The position numbers were made by a program, and so were the translations under genes. This document shows positions 22,360 through 33,603 of a DNA stretch of 64,000 bases, piece after piece. The DNA is from Phaseolus vulgaris. Its lineage: Eukaryota > Streptophyta > Magnoliopsida > Fabales > Fabaceae. How positions within the stretch are numbered: the first letter of the stretch is position 1; every line of letters begins with the position of its first letter. The notes beneath the pieces are model-generated. The model had not been told where the DNA came from. It did no database searches and worked only from the letters and a program-made list of their open reading frames with translations. The stretch spans positions 4,311,030-4,375,029 of the forward strand of contig NC_023749.2 in the NCBI RefSeq assembly GCF_000499845.2, in the 5' to 3' direction.

Positions 22360-25300
22360 ATGGAGGATTATGCGAGCAGCGACGAGGATTACCATTACGA
22401 CTCCGATCAAGATGACTCCGTCGAGGCTTATGAAAACGACGAGGATTACGCGTTGCTATCTTCCAAGGGTCCCACTACTAAGGTATTCGCTTCCGATAGG
22501 ATACATCGTTCTTGGGATAATCCCAATTTTTTATTTTATCTTTTCTTGTCTTTAAAACCCTCACTTGTTGGATTTCCTCCTCTCGCTATTATTTGTGTGA
22601 GGGTGTGTGTATGTGTTTTCTTTTCTTGTATTGGTTTGTGAATTGATTGTCATCACGATAAGGTGCATTATCTTGGGTTTTGTATTGAGATGGGTTTGTT
22701 GAAGGTTGGGGCTTTAGGAACTGCTTTGAATTTTGTTTCTTGGTTGGACTGCGTAACATGAACGTTTTGGACTTTCTTGAATTCTTTAGTGGGTGCTAAA
22801 TTTGTGGTTGGAATTTGAAGGGTTTGTTTGTGATTGGCATCTCAGTTTACTGTGGGCTGGTTGGGTTCTGTGATTCTATGATTAATTTTTGGGTGTGGTG
22901 TGAAGCTGGATTATTTGTGTTTTTTTCCTTAAGTTTACTGTGTTCTGACGAACTCCTTTGGAATTTGCAGGTGATTACTAAGGAATCACTTTTGGTTGCA
23001 CAGGTAAATTGAAGGATGTCTTTGTGTGTTTTGTTTGGATAAATTATATATGTACGTTTTACTGAGATCACTATGCATATTGTTGCAGAAGGAGGATTTG
23101 CGCAGAGTGATGGAGATGCTATCGGTAAGAGAGCAACATGCTCGTACACTGCTAATTTATCATCGTTGGGATGTGGAGAAGTTGTTTGCAGTGTATGTAG
23201 ACAAGGGGAAAGCATTTCTCTTTGGTGAGGCTGGTGTTAGTGTGGATCAACATCCCGACTCTGACTCATCCGTTCCTTCTACAGTAATGTGCTACATCTG
23301 CATGGAGGATGTTGCTAGGGTTGAAACAACAAGAATGGACTGTGGTCATTGCTTTTGCAACTCCTGTGAGTATTTGTTTGGTTATACACGACTTTTGGTT
23401 TTGCACAATGATGGAAATTCATGCAAACTTCATTTATGAGCGTGTTTTGTATTTGTTTATATTTTACAGGTTGGATTGAACATTTTATTGTTAAAATAAA
23501 TGAGGGTCAAAGTAAACGTATTAGATGCATGCAACACAAGTGCAATTCCATATGTGATGAAGCTGTCGTTAGAACTTTACTCAGTAGAAAGCACCCTGGT
23601 ATGGCAGAGAAATATGAACGTTTTCTTCTTGAATCTTACATTGAAGACAATAAAAGAGTTAAATGGTGTCCCAGTACACCTCATTGTGGGAATGCAATAC
23701 GGGTTGAGGATGATGAATTGTGCGAGGTAGAATGTTCATGTGGTTTACAGTTTTGTTTTAGGTGCTTGTCAGAAGCACACTCACCTTGTTCATGCCTGAT
23801 GTGGGAGCTTTGGGCTAAGAAGTGTCGAGATGAATCAGAAACTGTTAATTGGATAACTGTTCATACAAAACCATGCCCAAAGTGTCACAAACCAGTGGAG
23901 AAGAACGGTGGTTGTAACTTGGTTAGCTGTATCTGTGGTCAAGCATTTTGGTGAGTTTTCCTCCTTCCTGCATTAGCATATTCTGTTAATAATTAATCTT
24001 TCTGGCTGTAAAAAATCAGTTAATCAAATATAGCAGTATGGATCAGAAGTTGAAGCCACCTCTGACACTGAGTTGACATTTACTTGTTTTTTAGTAATAA
24101 TTCACCCCTTTTGGTGCAGTTGGTTGTGCGGTGGAGCTACTGGCCGAGAGCATACTTGGTCAAGTATAGCTGGTCATAGCTGTGGTCGCTACAAAGAGCA
24201 AGAAAAATCGGCAGAACGTGCAAAGAGGGATCTATATCGGTATATGCATTATCATAACCGATATAAAGCTCACACAGACTCCTTTAAGATTGAAAGCAAA
24301 CTGAAAGAAACTATACAAGGGAAGATTGCCATTTCAGAAGAAAAAGATTCTACACTCAGAGATTATAGCTGGGTAAATAATGGACTTTCCAGACTTTTCA
24401 GATCTAGGAGAGTCCTATCCTATTCATATGCTTTTGCATTTTATATGTTTGGAGATGAGCTTTTTAAGGAAGAAATGACAGACGCGCAAAGGGAAATAAA
24501 ACAGAACTTATTTGAGGATCAACAGCAGCAGCTTGAGGCAAATGTTGAAAAGCTCTCTAAAATTTTGGAGGAGCCTTTTGAAACCTTTTCAGATGATAAG
24601 GTTGTGGAGATAAGAATGCAGATTCTCACCCTCTCAACAATTATTGATAAGCTTTGTCAGAAAATGTGAGTGTCCGCTTTAAGAAATAAGGTTGTAGATG
24701 CATTCTTAGTTTTGACATTAATAATTGCAAATTCTGCTATTTGCTGCAGGTATGAGTGCATCGAGAATGATTTATTGGGTTCTCTTCATCTTGGCATTCA
24801 TAGTATTGCTCCATACAAGTCAAAGGGCATCGAGAGGGCTTCAGAACTTTCGGTTTGCTGGAACAACAAAGTCAATACTGGTAAGTGCCTGTGTCGGTTC
24901 TGTTTGAATAATGAACCGGACCCTCTTGGCGTTAACGTTGCCATCTTGTGTTACCGCCTCTCATAATGTATTAAAGAGAAATTTTGAGTGAGCCGCTTTT
25001 GATGGTTGTTTTATGTTCTGATTTTTTGCCTGCTTTTTTAATTTATTTGTTGTGCATTAAAATGAAGTAGTCATTGTTGTGAATTTGATGCATGATATCT
25101 CTGGCCATGGTTTAATCTTTGGTGTAGATGAGCGATACATAAATAATCATGCTTGAGGGTGCTTACTCTAGAACTTGTTTTGTTTGTTGTTATTTACCCA
25201 TGGAAATACAGTGGCAATTTGTAAATTTAATTTTGGAGCTTCTTTATTCTATATTATGTTATGAATGTTCTTATGTATGTTTTCTTCAGTTTGACTTTGT

Positions 25301-25507
25301 GGATGCTCATCAGAAATGTTACTGAGTGAAAAGGATTATTGTATATATGCTGCAAGCGTAGGTGTAACAGCTGAACTTGATCGGCCTTCCGGATCAGGGA
25401 GTTCAGATGATAATGGATGCTCTTCTCGTAAACGAGCTAGAAAAGATGGTCTTGGAGGTGGTTTTTTTGATCTAAACTTGCCGGCAGAGTTTATAGACAG
25501 GAATTGA
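22360..25507 (+). CDS. ARIADNE-type RBR E3 ubiquitin ligase (ARI1/ARI2-like)
   Basis: Exons 22360-22482, 22971-23003, 23089-23365, 23470-23950, 24120-24665, 24750-24880 and a last exon ending at 25507; 575-594 residues depending on the last acceptor. An acidic N-terminus (MEDYASSDEDYHYDSD) and a UBA-like helical segment precede RING1 (CYICMEDV...CGHCFCNSCW), IBR (CPSTPHCGNAI...CSCGLQFCFRC) and RING2 (CPKCHKPVEKNGGCNLVSC...FCWLCG). A long helical Ariadne domain follows. The RING2 catalytic cysteine is that of NGGCN; the residue two after it is Leu where human ARIH1 has His. The C-terminus carries RKRAR and then FFDLNLPAEF, an EAR-like DLNLP motif. The last acceptor is uncertain: 25314, 25362 and 25371 all keep frame. 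The strongest pyrimidine tract (before 25290) would give an immediate stop. The family transfers ubiquitin from E2 via a thioester in RING2. Confidence 0.93.
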
Positions 25508-26892
25508 CTTTGAAGAAGGACACCTTATATAAGTACAGGCGTACAGGTCTAACATAAATTGCTTTGCTGCCTTTGGAAGGAATTAATCTTTTTGGATTTC
25601 TCACCCCATTCGCTTTCATATCTTTCACTTAGCCACTCATCTCTCTCTCTCTCTCTACTGAGATATATGTTTCTAAAGTTTATTATTCCGACGCCATTTC
25701 TACCTTGGGTTTGAAATCTTAGCGCTGTATATAGATAGCCTTGGGGGGGCATTTATTTGCTACTAGTTTTATGTAAATGGCTACCTGGGTTTCTAGCAAC
25801 ACCTTTCAGGACAACTTCTAGGATCCTTTTTATTCCTATCTTATGAAGTCATAGGTGGAGGTAACTTCACTCATTTTTATTGTCTTAGTTTCATCTTTTA
25901 AACAATATACTTCTTCTATTAATGTCGATGCTCTACTTTTTCATTTTCTTCCAAACCCCTCATGGTTTACAAATTCAAAACTGAAATCCCTTATACACTT
26001 GTCTACGCATACTTAACCTTTCTTAAAGAAGGTAACTTTTTTTTATGTCATGACATGGAATGCAACATTTTGTCAATTGATCAAAAGTTATTACTTAAAC
26101 GGTTAAATTTCCATCACTTTCTTGATTCACTAGTCTTTTGTAAATTGAGAGAAATGTATTCTTGTTTGATGTTAAGGATATGTTTAAAGGGAAGTCCCTC
26201 ATACACATATTTAGGAGAGGAAGAAATAAAAGAAAAAAAAATGAAATTAACTTCTTTATAGATTAATATTAGTTTATCGATTACTTAAACATTTACATAT
26301 TTTAGAAGTTAATCAAAAATAACTTTTAAAATGTAACTTATGTTAATCTATGAAAATGTTATTTTTTTTTCTCAGGTATCCTTATAAAATTTCTCCAGAT
26401 ATGCTTTATAAAAGGGGAAATAAAGCACATAGGTTAAAAAAATGAAAATAATATGTTGGGAGACAAAGTAGTCTATGAAGGACCAGAAAGTCAACGATTT
26501 TAGTTTATGTCATTAAAGAGATCTTATCAAATCGCAATTTATGTAATAATAAAAAATTGAAATGAGTAACTTAGTTTTAAAAAATGTATTTGCGTGTTGG
26601 ATTAGTCTTAAATTTAAAATTGAATAATTTTTTAAAACTTGTAAAGTTTATTAAATCTTCAAAATTAATCACTTGTTCTTATATTTTGATGTCTAAACAT
26701 ATGTTATTATTACTATTTAAATGAAGAAAGTGATCAACTTTGTGAACTTAAAAGGAAATCTTAGAAAATTATTTAATTTTTTTTTTCTTAAAGACCAATA
26801 TTTTATTCCTCATAATAACTGGGAATGGACAATGAATAAGTATTCTAATTTGTTGGTGTGGACTTGGGCCAGCCGTATGAGCTTGCTGCAAA
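25508..26892. other. 3-prime flank of the RBR gene and AT-rich intergenic DNA
   Basis: Probably 3-prime UTR to roughly 25800, including a short (CT) run near 25643. The rest has no recognised gene. Confidence 0.5.
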
Positions 26893-26901
26893 TCTTTTTA
26901 T

Positions 26902-27286
26902 CGGTGTTTCTTCCTGCACCCCAATAAATGACTTCCTGCACCCCATCATTCTTGGAGAAAACCATTTTACCTCTTTTAAAAATGATTTCTACATCACTCT
27001 TTTTGGAATATTTCTGAAACATACTTTCTGGAATAAATTTTACAAATTCCAGATTTATCTCTGGAATCTAAAAAAAGGTGTTCTAGAAAAGATATTCCAA
27101 AATAGTTTTTTACTTTCCGAATTTTCCTATTATGGATACACACTTTACTTATAGAATCCTTATTCCAGAAAAACTTTTTGTTTAACCCTTATTGTGAAAT
27201 CATCCAAAATTATTAAGGTTAATTATAGTATTGCAAAGAATATAGGGGTACAGGAAGAAAATGTAGGGGTGCAGTAAGAAATATCC
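26902..27286. mobile_element. Mutator-like MITE (A)
   Basis: Inverted ends CGGTGTTTCTTCCTGCACCC (left) and, on the other strand, GGATATTTCTTACTGCACCC (right) enclose about 385 bp. Flanks TCTTTTTAT (26893-26901) and TCTTTTAAT (27287-27295) match at 8 of 9 positions. The terminal motif is doubled at both ends. The body aligns with the element at 28318-28681 (shared AACCATTTTAC-like, GGAATATTTC, GAAATCATCCAAA blocks). No coding capacity. Confidence 0.8.
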
Positions 27287-27295
27287 TCTTTTAAT

Positions 27296-27947
27296 TTGCT
27301 TTTAATTAATGGATAGATTCTTGATATGAATGAGGAGGTGATTGGCATTTGAGGCTTCATAGGGAAATTCTCTTCCACCTTCATACATTAAAGTGTAGAA
27401 GTGTCAGAAGAAGAAACTATGGAGGTGCAGAAACTTCAAATGCATACACCTTTTGCACTTTTCCTCCCATTCTTCCTGCACCTTACAAACAAATTGTGAC
27501 CTGCAACCTGATGCATTTCGAAATTTTAAAATTATCCTTCGTTCCAGAATTAAAAATCTGAAACTAAAAGAACACTCAAAAAAATAAATCTGAAATGCAT
27601 TTGTCTTCATGAAGTGAATTTCAAAATAAAATTAAAAAAAATCAAAACTTTATTTTGGAAAAATAATTCTCAAAATCAAAAAATACATTACGAAAAACAA
27701 ATTCTAGAAAATAAAATACATAAATGTATTTCATAAAAAAGGCTTCCAGAATTAAAAAATGTAATTCAAATCTGCCAACGTTTTTGTATTTTGATGTGTA
27801 GCCTCTTTTAATTGAGGATATTTCTGTCATTTAAAAACAATCACGTGAGATTCAAATTTCGTGGTGGAGAAAAGCCTTATTTTTTTTTCTTTCCCATTCT
27901 TCTCCTCCTTCACTTAAAGGCTATGAATCTCGAACACTTTTTTTTAA
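27296..27947. other. Intergenic with a possible degenerate MITE of the same family
   Basis: Near 27415-27515 the motifs GGAGGTGCAG and CTTCCTGCACC recur, followed by TTCCAGAATT/AAATCTGAAA-like units to about 27790. I could not fix ends or target duplications, so this is only a probable decayed relative of elements A-E. No gene seen. Confidence 0.35.
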
Positions 27948-28306
27948 ATGGCGTGTCTAAGTCGAACACACTCGTATGACATTTGTAGGATACTTATCGG
28001 TTAAGTATTTAGTTCAAAAGATATTTGTTAGATTTCTGACAATTCTAACACGAGTCTAACACAATTTTTAAAAGGAGAAATACATTAATTTTCTAAAAAC
28101 TCAAATTTATTGTATAAATTTTTATTATGATTATAAAAATAAGGAACAAATCCTTTCGAACCAGTTATGAAAAACATATTTTTGCTAAAAAAACTGAAAC
28201 ATACTTAATGAACAAAAATCTTTATTGTCAATTTATATAATTATACATATCTCCGTGTCTGTGTCCGTGTCGTGGCAGTGTCCGTGTCCGTGTCAGTGTC
28301 TGTGCT
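27948..28306. repeat. Dispersed repeat with GTGTCC-type minisatellite end (partner at 46925-47265)
   Basis: The reverse complement of this stretch resembles 46925-47265: GACACGGACAC-like start, AATTTATA stretch, TTAAAATTGTGTTAGA, CAAATGTC/TACAAGTG-like block and GTGTGTTCGA-type end. The right end is an array of GTGTCCGTGTC hexamer variants at about 28254-28305. Class of element unknown. Confidence 0.5.
28254..28305. repeat. Hexamer minisatellite (TGTCCG variants)
   Basis: About eight units of TGTCCG/TGTCTG/TGTCAG with one irregular unit (GTCGTGGCAG). Confidence 0.85.
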
Positions 28307-28317
28307 ACATAACTTAA

Positions 28318-28681
28318 GGGTGTTTCTACACCCCCACCCAGCAAATGACTTCATGCACCCATCATTTTTGGAAAAATCATTTACCCCTTTTAAAATTAAT
28401 TTCCATATTATTCTTTTTGAAATATTTCCAAACATACTTTTTAGAACAATTTTTTTAATTTTGGATTTACCATTCTGGAAATTTTGAAAAATACGTTATG
28501 GAAAAGATAATCCATAATGGTTTTTTGCCTTCCATTTTCTATTCTGAAAACACCCTTTACTTACAAAATCTCTATTTAGAAAACACATTTTGCTTACAAA
28601 ATTTTTATTTTGAAATCATCCAAATTATCACGGATAATTCTACTATCTCAAAGAATGTAGGGGTGCAGAAAGAAAACTATT
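28318..28681. mobile_element. Mutator-like MITE (B), diverged
   Basis: Homologous throughout to element A at 26902-27286. Left end GGTGTTTCTACACCC with a second copy TTCATGCACCC; right end GGGGTGCAGAAAGAAAAC. The flanks share only ACTTAA (left near 28312, right near 28683), so the target duplication is decayed or uncertain. No coding capacity. Confidence 0.65.
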
Positions 28682-31600
28682 CACTTAAACAATGCATTCC
28701 ATGTTAAAATCCAATCAACAAAGCCCACCAAAGAAAATCCAATTTTATAAAACCACACCAACAAACACAACAAGGGAATCTTTTTTATATTTTCCAAAGT
28801 CCACCATGTATTTGAAAATGTGTAACAAATTATAATTTCATCATTATTTTGTTAAAAAAGGTTTATTTTAATTTATGAACTTATTTAAACATTTATGATA
28901 AAAATCCTTTTACTTCCTTCATTCTATTTTGATTGATGTTTAATATTTTTCCCCATAGATTAAGAAAAATAAGTACTTCAAAATAATAATATTAATACTA
29001 ATATTATTTATTAGTAGTTTATTTTATTAAAATATACTCTCTAAACTTAATTATAAATTAGAAGTGGTTTTGTTGATAATCTTACATATAAGTAAATTTC
29101 AACTACCTAAACTCTATTTAATAATGTTATTTTAAAAATATTTGTGTATTTTAAGCATGGTATCAAAGTAGAGATGTTTTGTTTTGTTTCATCTTTACTT
29201 TTAAATTCCGTTGAAACTATAATAATATGTCTTCATTGGGCTTTGGATTTCTCTGCTCCTCCCCACACTCATCTTAGATGAATTAAGAAAATACACAAAC
29301 AAAACAAAACAATTATTTCATAAGAGAAGAAAACAATTATATAAAAATAGTTGGACAAATAAATAAAAAAAGTAAAACTAAACATACAAGATAAAAATAA
29401 TGAAGACAAAAATAATAGGGAAAATAAACAAAAAAAATTACAATGTTTACCGTAATTAACAAAATAAAATAAACTACTCAACATGACTATTTTTGGATAT
29501 TTCTGTTCACTCTAAAGATGTGAAAGCATAAAATAGAAAAAAAAAATTTGAAATTAGGAGAGGATTTGAAAAAATTGAAATACAATAACACATAAACATA
29601 CATTAAAGTAAGAAAGTTAGAAGAAATAGAACAAATAGTTTCCTTTGACTAAAAAAAAAACAGTATTATACAGAACAGAACAGAGTATATGATAGTAATG
29701 AGAGAAAAAGACTCTGTCTTACCAACACATTACTGTCTCACAAATCTCAACGATAAGATTCTGTTTCCTCTGTTTTTTTGGTTGAAATAAGAAACTTCCG
29801 TTACCTTCTGACAACATTAAAAAATGTTACAAACCCCAATATCCATGCATTGGTTCCTCATACTACCATAAATGCTACATCATCTCTCACTCATTAATTC
29901 ATGCATTTAAACACACACCCTAATAAATTATTCTTATTGATCTATGTGCCAATGCTATCTTAAATTTTACACTTTCCTAAGTTCTTTCTCACCTTCCACT
30001 AGATTTTTCTAGGGTTTCTAAAGTTTGTACCTATTGAGAAAAGTATTTGCTATTTTTTTTTTTAGTTTTTCTTCTTGTTCATTGTCCATTTTAGTAGCTT
30101 GTTCACATATTGATGAGTATTTTGAAATTATTCTTAATTTTTCTTTGTAATTCATAGTAAGTGTATCAAAATATTTAAGAATTACAAAAAGAATAAAGCC
30201 ATAAGTAAATCACCCACATTATTTACAAATTTTAAATGAACAAACAATATGAATATAATTTTTGTTCAAAAGGAGACAAATAACAGTTAATTAAGCACAG
30301 TTTTCATTTGAAATTTAACAACACTAAACAAATTTATGTTCTCTAAATTTTTTATACTAACAAGTTGCTTATGACACATTAACAGGTAAAATTTTCACTA
30401 ATTTTGAGGTCTTGAAATTAGTCGAATTTTGGTTTGTTCTGGATTATTGAAAAAAAGTGTTGAACTAAGCCTGTCACTGCTATTTTTTATTATAGAAGTG
30501 ACAAGTATGTCTGTCAGTTTCCATTGAAAAATTGACAGTGTAATGTTTTGCTCAATAAGACAGGTTTATTTCTAATTAACTAATTAAGCAATTAATTAAT
30601 CATGTGTTCTGATTGGAGTCAGAAACTCAGATTGGAGATTCCCAACACAGAGACATAGAATAGAAGAGTATTGGTTCTCCAGGTTCAACCCAGCCACAAG
30701 TCAAACTACAAAGTACTTACAAAACTTAGTGAAATATCAAAAAGTGAGTCAGAGTTTGGAAGTTGCAAGAGCCAAAACAGAACAAATGGAATTAACAAAG
30801 CAGAACAGATTTTTTATTTATTTTTACCTTTGCTCATTGGGGTGCAAGAAAAATAAAAAAAATAACACATGCACTTATAATATAAAAGGTTTTCTATTCA
30901 ATCACATATATCTGTACTAAATAGTATTTTAATTTGCATTTTACATTTCTTTCAGATTTTTGAATCCCTCACCTCAGCTGCTGTTGCAAACAATTCTCTT
31001 AATTCAGTTTCCTTTCCCTCACTAATTAGCTAATATATAAAAAATCTAAAAAGAAAATCATAGTGATTATACATAAAGTCTAATTTCATAATACAATGGA
31101 CTATATAAATTTGTTTCAAATAGCACAAATTATCATCATCACATAAAAAGATCTTTTAGTTAGAAATTTATTTAAAAACAAATTAACAACTTAACAAATT
31201 TTACAATATATTAAAATATGATAGGAGATTAAATAAAAATATTCACAATTATATAATTTAAATATTTTTTATTATATATAGGATTTGTTGTTTATTTTTA
31301 TAATCACAATAGAAACTTATACAAATAAAATAATTACATTTGTTTTTTCTAAAATTATGTTGGAGTGATGTTAGAATTGAGAAAAACCTAAAAAATTGTC
31401 TTTATAAATGAACACTTCACCTGTATGTTTTCTACAAATTTTGTAACAAATCAGTTCTCAGTACCGGACACATGAACACATTATTTAAGAAGTTATATAA
31501 ATACAAAAATTAAACTAAAATAAAAACAGCAGAAGGGCATGTTGAATTGTCAACTTGTAAAAAAAATTCCATCTTTTAAGTTATGGTCAAAAGATGGAAA

Positions 31601-33603
31601 AGAAGGCATTGTTGATGAAAGGGCATTATTTTGTCTAATGTAAAATAAGTGTACATATTATTCACTATGCAAGCATGGAAATATCTCTATACCCATTATT
31701 GTAACTGGATATGTAGAGACATTATTTTATGTTCTTCCGTGTATAGCAGCGTCTCCAATGAGAAAAGGCATGGCACTTTTTCCCACCAAAGTCATTGACA
31801 ATGCAAAGATTGGTTGTATCCAAGTTTCTCCATGAAATTAGACAAAAGACAGCCCACCAAAACCAGTCACCTCATATAAAAAAAAACTTACACTGCTTCT
31901 TCCTTTGACAATAAACTTTCAGCCCTTTTGAGGCTGCTTTTCTATAAGTGCGTTTTCCTTTTTATTCCAAGTGACCAAACTCACTGTGTTTTCTTCTTCA
32001 ACCTTCCCAAACGTTGGTAGCATCGCCTAGTGGAGGGGTCATGACTCATGAGGGTATCAGTATAAATACGTGGCATAAAAATTATCACATTTCTCCATTC
32101 TCAAATTTATATGTAAATTATGTAAGACTATATTCAAACTTCTATAATTTAATAATTCTTATTCACCTCATCTAAATTATTGTTAGAGGTCACTGTTTTG
32201 TCACGGTTCTGTATTTAAAAGTTGCTTTGGTGTGTGTTGGAGGAGGCCTTGGTGTATTAGAGGAGGAATGAATATATAAACTGTCTTTAGCTTTATCTTT
32301 GTCTTTAGCTTTGACTCCTGAACGAGATACTATATTGGCTACCAGAACAAACAAGCATAGTTTGTATGCCACCAATAATTAGACTAAACACTTTCAAGAT
32401 TAGGTAGTGAAGTTATTACCAATTGGTTTCACCTCTCACTATAACAGGAGGATAATGGCAGGTAGTCTAACTAGTAGGTAAAATTTGTCTGAGTTTATCA
32501 TAAACAATTAGGGGTCATGTTTCACTTTAAACTAAGAGATATTGTAGCTGGTGAAAACCCTTAGAGGGCTAAAGAAGGAGATTAAGATGACTAGACCAAA
32601 CTTCAAGGACACTAAACTTTTACCATTCAAACCAAATGATAGTAAATGATTTGTGAGATGTGTCACATGGGAGTTTGCTCTTGGAATGGCATAGAAAAGA
32701 AACCAAGTGCACGAGTGGATGAAACTGTGCGGTGAATGCATTATGTAAGTCCATTGTCCAACAAACTGCCATCCTAATCACCACTCTGTGTTTTGTCACT
32801 ATGTTCCATTCTAAATGGTGAAGGTCTCAGCTTTTAGACACTGCTATAATATAAGATAAAGGGAAAAACCAAACTCATGTGATTCTTTTAATGCAGTGCA
32901 TAAAGCCAACCAGCAAAAAAGCTTCAAAGTTGAAGTGCCTTTAGACATGCATGCAATATATTTGCATCATTGTTGATAGCATATTCTGCGATACACATAT
33001 CTCAGTTTGCCTCCATGTTTCTTGTCATATCATTCTTTTGTAATCCCTAAGTTTTACTTTGGAATGCATTCTACAAAAGCTATGACATGGTTTTTCTTCT
33101 TTTAATGAAATGCAAAACCCACAACTTTATCAAAGGCTTCCAAAAGGGTGGGTTGGTTAGTCATGTGAGACCAGTCAAAAAATATGAAAAAGGAGGTCAT
33201 AGGAGCTTCATAGATTGTTTGTCAACAGCAGTACAACACAAATATACTCTTGTTGTACTCGTACCATAGTGGTTGAATGACATTTAACAGACGTATATAT
33301 ATAAAAAAAAAATGTTTTTGGAATTGAAATAGATATAACAGAGAGAGGCTGTTGGGATTTTGAACCACCAAATCGATTCAGCTTTCCAAAAGCTTCACTG
33401 TGTGAGAAGTCACATTCCATCAGAGAGGAGATTCTGGTGCTTGTAAGCGCAGCTATGCTTTAAATTAATGTATTTTGGATGTATCTTGCCATTTTGACTA
33501 TGTCACATTTATGAAACTTTGTCAATATCTGGTCCTGGTGTGTGTCGCATTAATGGTTTTTTGGTGCATTCATTGACAGTGTTTACGCCAATCTGACACT
33601 TAC
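28682..33603. other. Long gene-poor AT-rich tract
   Basis: No reconstructable gene. A TATAAATA at 32061-32068 preceded by TGACTCATGAG looks promoter-like, but no coding exon follows on that strand, so a non-coding transcript or a relic is possible. The right end (about 33300-33603) is the likely promoter and leader of the DUF547 gene. Confidence 0.5.

Noticed and set aside
28254..28305. Hexamer array considered as telomere-like repeat
   Set aside because: The unit is TGTCCG/TGTCTG, not the plant telomere heptamer, and it sits in a dispersed repeat.
32190..32375. A 61-residue minus-strand frame with a signal-peptide-like start
   Set aside because: It begins at TTG, not ATG; the repeated Lys-Asp/Lys-Ala stretch is a low-complexity T/C repeat on the other strand, and no peptide-hormone family motif is present.
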